Assembly (NCBI GenBank): GCA_937988705.1
Contig: CALKIA010000618.1
Span: 1 to 5,813, forward strand
Origin: an uncultured Chloroflexota bacterium
Lineage (GTDB): Bacteria; Chloroflexota; Anaerolineae; Aggregatilineales; Phototrophicaceae
DNA: 5,813 nucleotides
Reading direction: 5' to 3'
The position numbers were made by a program, and so were the translations under genes. Of this stretch, positions 1 through 5,137 are shown piece after piece. How positions within the stretch are numbered: the stretch's first letter is position 1; each line of letters opens with the position of its first letter. Under the pieces are notes generated by a model. That model was given only the letters and a program-made list of their open reading frames with translations, did not search any database and was not told the origin of the DNA.

Positions 1-60
1 AGATCGCTGCGCCCCGCTTCATATTATCTATTCAAAGCTGAGAAAATACCTGCAAGGGGC

Positions 61-870
61 TTAGCGGATCGTGCGTTCCGCCGGAACGAGCGCACCTTCG
101 CCGAGCGACTGCACGTAGATGCACATGTTCCACTCAATCGCGACGTCCTCGACGGTGATTTCTTCGTCGGTGAGCATGACCCCCGTGTTGCGGGCAATGG
201 CGAACGGGGTCGCCTCGTCGCGCTCGCCCATGACCAACTGCGCCGCCGCGCAGATGGTGTCGGCGATGCCGCGCCGCGTGACCATCATCGGGTTACCGAA
301 CAGATCCGGCTTGCCACGCTCGTCCTGCACCGGGCGGAAACCCGCGGTCGCCAGTGCGACGCCCGTGGTGCCGATGCGTCCCGGCATGAGCCAGCTGTCG
401 GTCAGGATGACGCCAATATCCACGCCGAGGCGCGCCCGCATTTCCGCGCGGATGCGCGCCGCCGTGCGGTATGGGTGCGCTGGAAACACGACCGCGTAGC
501 CACTGGGGATGTTCGAGCGGTCAATTCCGGCGTTGGGAGAAAGAATGCCATCTTTGAACGTGAGCAGAAAGCCGGGAATACCGCCAAATACATGATCGGC
601 CTGCTGCGCGACCAGGGCGGCAATGCTCGGATTCATGCTGTAACGGTCGGCGAGCGCGGCGGCTTCCGGCGTGATCGCGATCTCATCCAGCTTGACGATT
701 TGGCCTTCGCTGATCGCGGCGTATTTGCTGGACACAGCCAGTACATCGCCGGTTTGCAAGGCTTCGCCCGCCGCGGCCAGGGATTCGGTCAGCGTCGCGT
801 AGAGATCAAAGGCCGCTTGTTGAACCGGGGCGGGCACCGGGATAACGATCAAATGGTTACTGCGCACCAT
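61..870 (-). CDS. Coenzyme F420-0:L-glutamate ligase (CofE) family protein, divergent
   Basis: Members of this family add glutamate to F420-0 (GTP- and metal-dependent amide ligation) in the cytoplasm. From the start used here (269 aa), visible family blocks are SSKYAAISEG (residues 47-56, the usual 'SK..S..EG' block), SPNAGIDRSNI (111-121, the near-invariant NAGID.SN motif), TDSWLMPGRIGTTGVAL (157-173), RGKPDLFG (185-192) and an AD...AAAQLVMGE helix (203-215). Length fits a single-domain CofE. The 157-173 block departs from the usual DS.GR..R.G pattern of proven F420 ligases, so the substrate may differ and I give no symbol. The start is uncertain: ATG at 870 has GGAG only 4 nt upstream and puts the conserved LIVIPVP strand at the N terminus. 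In-frame ATGs at 903 (GGTGA 4 nt upstream) and 918 are alternatives. It lies 82 bp after the DUF89 gene on the same strand and is probably co-transcribed with it. Family membership is secure; the exact reaction is not. Confidence 0.88.
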   Translation of the reverse strand: MVRSNHLIVIPVPAPVQQAAFDLYATLTESLAAAGEALQTGDVLAVSSKYAAISEGQIVKLDEIAITPEAAALADRYSMNPSIAALVAQQADHVFGGIPGFLLTFKDGILSPNAGIDRSNIPSGYAVVFPAHPYRTAARIRAEMRARLGVDIGVILTDSWLMPGRIGTTGVALATAGFRPVQDERGKPDLFGNPMMVTRRGIADTICAAAQLVMGERDEATPFAIARNTGVMLTDEEITVEDVAIEWNMCIYVQSLGEGALVPAERTIR

Positions 871-952
871 ACGACTCCGTACTCTGTTTTTGTCGGCGTC
901 CATGCTATCACCGCGCATGGGTGAAAGCTAGTCTGCCTTGAGCGGCGCGGCT

Positions 953-2107
953 CTATGGCTTGTAAAACTGAATCAGCCCGTGCTTGCCATTGAAGCGCCA
1001 ATCGTTCTGCACTTTGTCGAGGCTTTCCGCCAAGCCTGCGGGCAGCCCGACGATTGAGTCGCTTTTGCAGGTGCGCAGCGCCAGCAGCGGGGCGGGGAAA
1101 TAGTTCACGGCCTCCGCGAAAGGCGCATCGGCGGGCCACAGCGCATCGCCGACAATGCGGCGGTAGTTGGCGTCCCCCTTGAAGATCACCAGTGCGGCCT
1201 CCTCGAACTGCCACAGCAGCCGTGCCGGGAGCTGCGACCCGAAATACGGGCTGTTCCACCAGCGATCCGGCGTGATGCGCAGGCGATCATCCATGATGGC
1301 TGCCTGCACGCGTTCGCTGACTTCGCGCGCTTCCTGCCCGAAGCCGCGCGTGAGCGAACCCCGCAGCGCCATTTCGCTGAGGAGGTCGAGGACGTCGCCG
1401 CGCGTCGCATCGCTGACGAAGGTCGGATGATCTTTGACATGCAGCGTGATGCGATCGGCGCTGTCGAGTAGGGCATCGGCGAACAGCAGATCCAGCGCCA
1501 GTTCCGTCCCGGCGTTGTCCAACACGATGTGAATGTGGCCCGGTTCACGCCCGTGCAGGTGCTCCAGGACGGCCGCGGTGTCATCTACCAGCAGATCGTC
1601 GCTGGTGGCCGCGGCGTGCGTCGTGCCGACCGTATAGCTCAGGTCGACGCGGTTGCCCCACAGTGCATGGTGCAGCAGGCTCGCCAAGCGCGTTTCTGGC
1701 GGGGAGGCGAGCGCGTGCCGGATCGCCGCTTGAATTCCCGCTCCGGTGATTTCTTCTTCTTTCTTGGCGACGAACGGATCGACACCCGTGGTGTGCCAGT
1801 CCACCGCACCAATGATCTGGCGGTAGAGATACAGCTCGGCGAAGAACCATTCGGTGTTCAGCCATGTATCCCCCTCGCGGGCGGCAAAGGCTTCTAACCA
1901 CAGATCATAGTCGGGCGCGGAGTCCGGCAGCGGGTGGATGGGGGCGTCATTCTCAATTGACATGCGCAGACGATCCAGCGCCGTATGGATCGGCATGGGG
2001 AAGTTGTTCAGCCGCTGCGTCTCGCGGAGGATGTTTGGCACACGCACACGCATCGTGTTCGCAGCAAACCAGTTGCTGCCGTCCGTACGAATCGGGGGAG
2101 GTGTCAT
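953..2107 (-). CDS. DUF89 / ARMT1-like damage-control phosphatase family protein
   Basis: A 384-aa full-length protein of the DUF89 family, ARMT1-like branch. These are metal-dependent phosphatases proposed to remove damaged or surplus phosphometabolites; eukaryotic ARMT1 was also reported as a carboxyl methyltransferase. Seen here: TMRVRVPNILRE (residues 18-29), W-F-F-A-E-L-Y-L-Y-R (87-96), the metal-binding DNAG motif (197-200, equivalent to the Asp-Asn pair of ARMT1), KDHPTFVSD (225-233), KGDANYRR (310-317, holding the third metal-ligand Asp), RTCKSD (344-349 plus D350) and the C-terminal G-K-H-G-L-I-Q-F segment (374-381). All expected catalytic residues are therefore present. ATG at 2107 is preceded by AGGA with a 10-nt spacer, and the PPPIRTDG N terminus matches the family style. 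There is no signal peptide or membrane segment, so it is cytoplasmic. It is the first gene of a likely operon with the CofE-like gene. The physiological substrate cannot be read from sequence. Confidence 0.9.
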   Translation of the reverse strand: MTPPPIRTDGSNWFAANTMRVRVPNILRETQRLNNFPMPIHTALDRLRMSIENDAPIHPLPDSAPDYDLWLEAFAAREGDTWLNTEWFFAELYLYRQIIGAVDWHTTGVDPFVAKKEEEITGAGIQAAIRHALASPPETRLASLLHHALWGNRVDLSYTVGTTHAAATSDDLLVDDTAAVLEHLHGREPGHIHIVLDNAGTELALDLLFADALLDSADRITLHVKDHPTFVSDATRGDVLDLLSEMALRGSLTRGFGQEAREVSERVQAAIMDDRLRITPDRWWNSPYFGSQLPARLLWQFEEAALVIFKGDANYRRIVGDALWPADAPFAEAVNYFPAPLLALRTCKSDSIVGLPAGLAESLDKVQNDWRFNGKHGLIQFYKP

Positions 2108-2171
2108 TCTGGGCTTATCCTTTTCCCCGGCTCGTTCGAACTGACAGCAGTTCCCGATTCAGGGGAGTCAT

Positions 2172-2196
2172 GTAGGGACGACGCCTGTGTCGTCCG
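2172..2196 (+). repeat. 25-bp hairpin repeat, copy 1
   Basis: This copy has the form GTAGGGAC-N5-CT-N5'-GTCCG. The N5 arms are GACGC and GTGTC, which pair with one G-T wobble, giving a 9-bp stem with a 2-nt centre. It stands alone in the divergent region between the DUF89 gene and the VOC gene, in the 5' leader side of the DUF89 gene. It belongs to the family seen at 2838, 2923, 2955, 4769 and 4804. Confidence 0.8.
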
Positions 2197-2272
2197 CTGG
2201 AAAAAGTTGATGTGGGCGTGCCGAGCCGCCCCTCATGGCTTGAATAGATTGCTTTCGCTCGTCGCTGAATGG

Positions 2273-2303
2273 TTGAATGTGAACTTTTGTTCTATACTAT
2301 ACT
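2273..2303 (+). promoter_or_regulatory. Possible promoter for the VOC gene
   Basis: The -35-like TTGAAT (2273-2278) is followed by two overlapping TATACT boxes (2293-2298 and 2298-2303). Spacers are 14 and 19 nt, neither ideal. The AT-rich patch stands out from the GC-rich surroundings and lies about 80 bp upstream of the VOC start in a divergent intergenic region. This is a consensus match only. Confidence 0.3.
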
Positions 2304-2322
2304 TGATTTCCATTATAACCAA

Positions 2323-2356
2323 ATGGGCGGCTGGATGGCACATCTCCAACGCCCAT
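2323..2356 (+). promoter_or_regulatory. Leader hairpin upstream of the VOC gene
   Basis: ATGGGCG (2323-2329) is the exact reverse complement of CGCCCAT (2350-2356). Inside, TGGA (2332-2335) pairs with TCCA (2345-2348) around a 9-nt loop, making an 11-bp interrupted stem. It ends 12 nt before the Shine-Dalgarno sequence of the VOC gene (GGAG at 2369-2372), so it could be an mRNA leader structure or an operator dyad. Function is unknown. Confidence 0.35.
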
Positions 2357-2381
2357 ACTAACCCACATGGAGTGATAGAGG

Positions 2382-2768
2382 ATGTTCAAACGGATCAATG
2401 CGACAGTGTTATTCGTCCACAATCTGGAGCCATGTCTGCGCTTTTACCGGGATACGCTCGACTTTAAGCTGACCTTCAGCGATGGGGCGTCGCACGCCTT
2501 TAAGCTGGAAGATCAGGATTTTGTGCTGCTGACGGTCGACGCGGCGGCGGACATGATCAGCGCGGCGGCGGTGGGACTGGAGCCGGTTCAGGGGCAGCGG
2601 GTGCTGCTGTGCGCGGGCGTGGATGATGTGGACGCCGTGTATCAGGCGCTCACGGCCAAGGGGGTGACTTTCATCAAGCCGCCGAAAGATCAGGTGTGGG
2701 GACGGCGCACCGCCTATTTTGCCGATCCCGAAGGTCATCTGTGGGAACTGTACCAGATGCTTGACTAA
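2382..2768 (+). CDS. VOC family protein (glyoxalase/bleomycin resistance/dioxygenase fold)
   Basis: A 128-aa single-module vicinal-oxygen-chelate protein. Two beta-alpha-beta-beta-beta halves are recognisable. The first starts with INATVLFVHNLEPCLRFYRDTLDF (residues 5-28), the standard 'V.D...S..FY...L' opening. The second starts at VLLCAGVDDVDAVYQALTAKGV (74-95) and ends with the signature YFADPEGHLWEL (112-123), whose Glu122 is the usual metal ligand. The N-terminal half lacks the common early His ligand in 'V.H' register except for His13, so metal binding is plausible but not certain. The family covers lyases, dioxygenases and antibiotic-sequestering proteins, and sequence alone does not choose between them. 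ATG at 2382 is preceded by GGAG with a 9-nt spacer. It is a monocistronic plus-strand gene, divergent from DUF89 and convergent with GH1. It is probably cytoplasmic. Confidence 0.9.
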   Translation: MFKRINATVLFVHNLEPCLRFYRDTLDFKLTFSDGASHAFKLEDQDFVLLTVDAAADMISAAAVGLEPVQGQRVLLCAGVDDVDAVYQALTAKGVTFIKPPKDQVWGRRTAYFADPEGHLWELYQMLD

Positions 2769-2805
2769 CGGACGAGGCAGGGCGGCAGCTCCGCAGAATA
2801 GCGTG

Positions 2806-2827
2806 AAACAAGGTTTTATCTTGTTTT
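2806..2827 (+). terminator. Possible terminator of the VOC gene
   Basis: AAACAAG (2806-2812) pairs with CTTGTTT (2820-2826) around a 7-nt loop. It lies 37 nt after the VOC stop and is followed by one more T, then AGGGG. The stem is weak and there is no real T-tract, so this may merely be the outer end of the composite element. Confidence 0.25.
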
Positions 2828-2837
2828 AGGGGATTGG

Positions 2838-2862
2838 CGGACGCGATAAATCGCGTCCCTAC
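2838..2862 (-). repeat. 25-bp hairpin repeat, copy 2
   Basis: Read on the minus strand it has GTAGGGAC at the left end and GTCCG at the right end, with arms GCGAT/ATCGC around a TT centre. The 9-bp stem is perfect. Its right part on the plus strand overlaps the inner end of the left arm of the 2801-3056 element. Confidence 0.85.
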
Positions 2863-2922
2863 GAGGAAATCGTGCTTGTGTAGGGACGCGATTATGCAGT
2901 TTAAGAAAAGATCACTGTGTTT

Positions 2923-2947
2923 GTAGGGACAAGGCCTGCCTTGTCCG
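2923..2947 (+). repeat. 25-bp hairpin repeat, copy 4
   Basis: GTAGGGAC and GTCCG ends are intact, with arms AAGGC/GCCTT around a CT centre and a perfect 9-bp stem. It sits in head-to-head inverted arrangement with copy 5, separated by ACGCGAA (2948-2954). Confidence 0.85.
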
Positions 2948-2954
2948 ACGCGAA

Positions 2955-2979
2955 CGGACAGCGCAGGCGCTGTCCCTAC
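2955..2979 (-). repeat. 25-bp hairpin repeat, copy 5
   Basis: This is the inverted partner of copy 4. On the plus strand it reads CGGAC, arms AGCGC/GCGCT around AG, then GTCCCTAC. The 9-bp stem is perfect although the arm sequence differs from every other copy in the window. Confidence 0.85.
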
Positions 2980-3118
2980 GATCTCCGTACTCATAAGTTA
3001 AACTGCATTATCGCGTCCGCCAAACTCCGAAACCAAGACCAAGCCTTGTTTCACGCCATTAAGAACCTACCCCTGAGATTCGCCCCGACTCCGTTCCGAA
3101 TCCTGATCGGGATGAGGG

Positions 3119-4441
3119 TTACTTCTGCCCGGCGATGATCGCCGCGAACGTCTTGCCGCTGTCCTTAATGGTGCGCTTCTGCGTCGTGTAATCCACATGG
3201 ATCAGGCCGAAGCGTTTGCTGTAGCCGAACGCCCACTCGAAGTTGTCCAGCAGACTCCACGCGAAATAGCCCTTGAGCGGCACGCCGTCGGCAAGCGCAT
3301 GGCGGCAGGCTTCCAGATAGGCGGTCAGGTAGGCGACGCGGCGCTCGTCGTGGACTTCCCCGGACTCGGTGACCGTATCTGCCCACGCCGATCCGTTCTC
3401 CGTGATGAAAATCGCGCGCGGCGCGTACTCGCTGTGAATGCGCATCAGCAGTTGAAACAGGCTGTTCGGCGCCACTTCCCATTCCATCGCCGTGTATTCG
3501 CCCTCCGGTTTGATCTGCTTGAGGCGGATCGGGCTGGTGGGGTCATCGGCGATGACCGCGCGCGTATAGTTGTTGATGCCTAAAAAGTCGAGCGGGACCT
3601 GGATGCGCTGGAGATCGCCGGGGCGGATTTCCGGCATATACGCGCCATAGGCTTCGACCATATCGGCGGGATAGTGCCCGCGAAACACCGGGTCGAGATA
3701 CCAGCGATTGAAGCCGTCATAACGCGTCGCCGCTTCCATATCCGCGCTTTTGCCCGTGGCCGGGTCGGCGGGCGTCAGGTTGAGCGTGATGCCGACTTGC
3801 GCGCCGGGGACGTTCTGCCGGATGATCGGCACCGCGTTGGCGTGCGCGAGGTTCAGGTGGTGCGAAACGAGCAGCGCGTCCGTCGGCACCTCACTTTTCA
3901 GGCCGGGGGCATGTTCGCCGAACATGTGCCCCACCCACGCGATCACGGCGGGTTCGTTGAGCGTGATCCAGTGCTTGACCCGGTCGCCATACGCGCGGCT
4001 GACGATGTCCGTGTATTCGGCGAAATCGTCGGCGATGCCGCGCCGCAGCCAGCCATCTTCATCTTGCAGCGCCTGCGGCAAGTCCCAGTGATAGAGGGTG
4101 ATGTAGGGGGTGATGTTCGCCGCCAGCAGCCCATCGATCAGGTGGCTGTACCAATCGACACCCGCCTGATTCACCTTGCCGCGTCCGGTCGGCAGAATGC
4201 GCGACCACGCAATCGAGAAGCGATACGCGGCGAGATTGAGCGCCTGCATCAGCGCGATGTCCTCGCGCCAGCGGTGATAGTGATCGGCGGCTACATCGCC
4301 CGTGTCGCCGTTGAGCACTTTGCCGGGTGTGTGGGAAAAGGTATCCCAGATGCTGGGGCCGCGTCCGTCGGCGGTCGCGCCGCCCTCAATCTGATAGGAG
4401 GCGGTCGCCGCGCCCCACACGAAATCGCTCGGAAACTGCAT
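3119..4441 (-). CDS. GH1 family beta-glucosidase
   Basis: A complete 440-aa glycoside hydrolase family 1 enzyme, a retaining (beta/alpha)8-barrel that hydrolyses beta-glucosides or related beta-glycosides such as cellobiose. Visible: the N-terminal signature FVWGAATASYQIEG (residues 7-20), YHWDLPQAL (117-125), the acid/base Glu163 in TLNEP (160-164), NNYTR (290-294), the nucleophile Glu348 in ITENG (346-350), and the aglycone/sugar-binding block GYFAWSLLDNFEWAFGY (391-407) with Glu402 and Trp403. Length is normal for bacterial GH1. There is no signal peptide, so it acts in the cytoplasm on imported disaccharides. I chose ATG at 4441 because AGGGGG lies 7 nt upstream and FPSDFVWG then begins the protein as usual. 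The in-frame ATG at 4474 adds 11 residues and has no Shine-Dalgarno sequence. No transporter or regulator gene is adjacent, so substrate preference cannot be inferred from context. Confidence 0.96.
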   Translation of the reverse strand: MQFPSDFVWGAATASYQIEGGATADGRGPSIWDTFSHTPGKVLNGDTGDVAADHYHRWREDIALMQALNLAAYRFSIAWSRILPTGRGKVNQAGVDWYSHLIDGLLAANITPYITLYHWDLPQALQDEDGWLRRGIADDFAEYTDIVSRAYGDRVKHWITLNEPAVIAWVGHMFGEHAPGLKSEVPTDALLVSHHLNLAHANAVPIIRQNVPGAQVGITLNLTPADPATGKSADMEAATRYDGFNRWYLDPVFRGHYPADMVEAYGAYMPEIRPGDLQRIQVPLDFLGINNYTRAVIADDPTSPIRLKQIKPEGEYTAMEWEVAPNSLFQLLMRIHSEYAPRAIFITENGSAWADTVTESGEVHDERRVAYLTAYLEACRHALADGVPLKGYFAWSLLDNFEWAFGYSKRFGLIHVDYTTQKRTIKDSGKTFAAIIAGQK

Positions 4442-4580
4442 GGTCACACCCCCTCTGCCTGCGCTTGTTGCCATTAATAGTAACGCGGCGCGCGCTGAAT
4501 CCGAAACCGGGATTTATAGAGAGAGTAAGGCGGCCGTGAATCATGTTAAGATGAGTTACTGAGATAGAGAGGTTTGGGCT

Positions 4581-4772
4581 ATGAACCAACAACCGCTTAT
4601 CAGCGAAGAGCGGGATATTCTCGGCGGCCTACCTGTGTTTTACAGCACACGTGTCCCCGTCCAAAATCTGGTCGATTACCTGACTACAGGCGAAACGATC
4701 GACGCCTTCCTCGATGATTTTCCTGCGGTGACACGGGAACAGGTCGAAACCTTCCTCAAGCAATCCTCGTAG
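4581..4772 (+). CDS. DUF433 family protein, short and orphan (antitoxin-like)
   Basis: A 63-aa protein with the DUF433 core: ISEERDILGGLPVFYSTRV (residues 7-25), VPVQNLVDYLTTGETIDAF (25-43) and DDFPAVTREQVETFL (45-59). This is a small helix-turn-helix-like fold often encoded directly before a DUF5615 PIN-like protein and regarded as an antitoxin. Here no such partner follows: the next 435 bp hold only hairpin repeats and the 4881-5164 cassette. The TAG stop (4770-4772) is supplied by the GTAGGGAC end of hairpin copy 6, and the last helix appears shorter than usual, which suggests that a repeat insertion trimmed the C terminus. ATG at 4581 has AGAGG with an 8-nt spacer. It is divergent from GH1. 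The family call is good; whether it is still functional is open. Confidence 0.85.
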   Translation: MNQQPLISEERDILGGLPVFYSTRVPVQNLVDYLTTGETIDAFLDDFPAVTREQVETFLKQSS

Positions 4773-4793
4773 GGACGCGATTTATCGCGTCCG
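4769..4793 (+). repeat. 25-bp hairpin repeat, copy 6, overlapping a stop codon
   Basis: GTAGGGAC, arms GCGAT/ATCGC around TT, then GTCCG, with a perfect 9-bp stem. It overlaps the last codons of the DUF433 gene and provides its TAG. It is inverted relative to copy 7, ten bases away (CAAATAAAAA at 4794-4803). Confidence 0.88.
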
Positions 4794-4803
4794 CAAATAA
4801 AAA

Positions 4804-4828
4804 CGGACGCCATGAATGGCGTCCCTAC
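4804..4828 (-). repeat. 25-bp hairpin repeat, copy 7
   Basis: On the plus strand it reads CGGAC, arms GCCAT/ATGGC around GA, then GTCCCTAC. It is the inverted partner of copy 6 and matches it at 22 of 25 positions. Two of the three differences are a compensating base-pair swap in the stem (C-G for G-C); the third is in the 2-nt centre. The pair may serve as a terminator-like structure for DUF433, though no T-tract follows. Confidence 0.88.
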
Positions 4829-4840
4829 ACACGACAGTAA

Positions 4841-4870
4841 TTGCCGTGAGCACAAATCCCGCTGTATAAT
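4841..4870 (+). promoter_or_regulatory. Sigma-70-type promoter reading into the 4881-5164 cassette
   Basis: TTGCCG (4841-4846), an 18-nt spacer, and a perfect TATAAT (4865-4870). Transcription would begin near 4877, just outside the left inverted repeat, and run through the cassette antisense to its small ORF. The only immediate plus-strand ATG frame (4884) ends after 18 codons, so the product would more likely be an untranslated RNA than an mRNA. This is the best promoter match in the window. Confidence 0.5.
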
Positions 4871-4880
4871 ATGGTACAAA

Positions 4881-4907
4881 TTCATGGGCGGAGTAGGCGG
4901 CCTGACG
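4881..4907 (+). repeat. Left 27-bp inverted repeat of the cassette
   Basis: It begins TTCATGGGCGG and ends GGCCTGACG. It pairs with 5138-5164 with a single mismatch (G at 4904 against A on the complementary strand of the right copy). The flanking bases outside (ACAAA) do not match the outside of the right copy. Confidence 0.85.
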
Positions 4908-4922
4908 ACCGTTATAAAGCTG

Positions 4923-4940
4923 CTAACCCTTCAGGGCTAG
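4923..4940 (-). terminator. Hairpin directly after the zinc-ribbon ORF
   Basis: On the minus strand CTAGCCC pairs with GGGTTAG (one G-U pair) around a TGAA tetraloop, immediately after the TAA stop. It is followed by GCAGCTTTATAA, with only a short T-run. The placement and tetraloop suggest a weak terminator or an mRNA-stabilising stem. Confidence 0.35.
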
Positions 4941-5087
4941 TTAAGCCAGCGGATTCCGACAGTAACCGCAGATGGGGTTGATCATCCCTGCGGACACGCG
5001 ATTCCATCGACCGCAGTAGTTACAATAGAGGTTGCCGCCTCTAGTAACCCTGACGACACGATTGGGTAACCGAATTGAACGTTTCAT
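4941..5087 (-). CDS. Unrecognised 48-aa basic zinc-ribbon miniprotein
   Basis: This small ORF has a convincing ribosome-binding site: GGAGG (5097-5093) with a 5-nt spacer before ATG at 5087. An in-frame ATG at 5099 would add four residues but lacks such a site. The protein has two zinc knuckles, Y-C22-N-Y-C25-G and P-I-C40-G-Y-C43-R, with 14 residues between them, the layout of a minimal zinc ribbon. The N-terminal 20 residues are strongly basic (MKRSIRLPNRVVRVTR). Overall there are nine Lys/Arg and no Asp or Glu, which points to RNA or DNA binding. It is co-directional with dnaN, whose stop lies 120 bp upstream, and is enclosed by the 27-bp inverted repeats. It may be expressed by read-through from dnaN, since I see no clear promoter of its own. 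I do not recognise the family. A chance ORF is possible, but the Shine-Dalgarno sequence plus paired CxxC motifs argue against it. Confidence 0.6.
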   Translation of the reverse strand: MKRSIRLPNRVVRVTRGGNLYCNYCGRWNRVSAGMINPICGYCRNPLA

Positions 5088-5137
5088 GTTAGCCTCCATG
5101 GCGCTATCACTTAGGTACGTGAGATATGAAGCGCGAA

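Larger units (their letters stand above)
2880..3019 (+). repeat. Split hairpin repeat with extended stem (copy 3)
   Basis: The left half GTAGGGACGCGAT begins at 2880 and the matching right half ATCGCGTCCG ends at 3019. Between them the stem continues (TATGCAGTTTAA at 2893-2904 region against TTAAACTGCAT at 2998-3008), giving a 21-bp stem with one mismatch. The 93-bp loop holds copies 4 and 5. This looks like a repeat whose loop has been opened and filled by another palindrome. Confidence 0.7.
2801..3056. mobile_element. 256-bp palindromic composite element (MITE-like)
   Basis: The element has 49-bp terminal inverted repeats at 2801-2849 and 3008-3056. The outer 13 bp (GCGTGAAACAAGG) and inner 14 bp (GGCGGACGCGATAA) match exactly. 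The 22 bp between them match at 15 positions, for 42/49 overall. Inside lie a second inverted pair (2884-2904 against 2998-3018, 20/21) and three intact 25-bp hairpin repeats. I see no credible ORF, so it would be non-autonomous. It fills most of the 350-bp gap between the convergent VOC and GH1 genes. No clear target-site duplication is visible at its ends. It could instead be an accumulation of hairpin repeats acting as a two-way transcription barrier. Confidence 0.6.

Noticed and set aside
1..22. A minus-strand ATG at 22 opens a reading frame (MKRGAAI) that runs off the left edge.
   Set aside because: Only seven codons are visible, with no Shine-Dalgarno sequence, so a downstream gene start cannot be supported.
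2674..2994. An open minus-strand frame of about 106 codons through the repeat cluster.
   Set aside because: It consists of antisense to the VOC gene plus translated hairpin repeats (for example a VGTRFIAS stretch), with no family similarity and no ribosome-binding site.
2801..3056. Repeated 25-bp units suggested a CRISPR-like array.
   Set aside because: Units alternate in orientation, their inner sequence varies while ends are fixed, and spacing is irregular (7-17 bp). There are no spacers of uniform length and no cas genes.
3062..3118. Possible GH1 terminator using CCCGAT and GTCGGG just past the stop.
   Set aside because: The stem is only six pairs with a wobble and a 16-nt loop, and there is no T-tract.
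3674..4477. A long plus-strand frame opposite the GH1 gene.
   Set aside because: It is the antisense shadow of a high-GC gene whose minus-strand product has all GH1 catalytic motifs. The plus-strand translation is Arg/Val/His-rich without recognisable domains.
4884..4940. Short plus-strand ORF (18 codons, beginning MGGVGGLT) right after the TATAAT box; the inverted arm encodes the same first eight residues in the opposite direction.
   Set aside because: The shared peptide simply follows from the inverted repeat, there is no ribosome-binding site, and both frames stop quickly.
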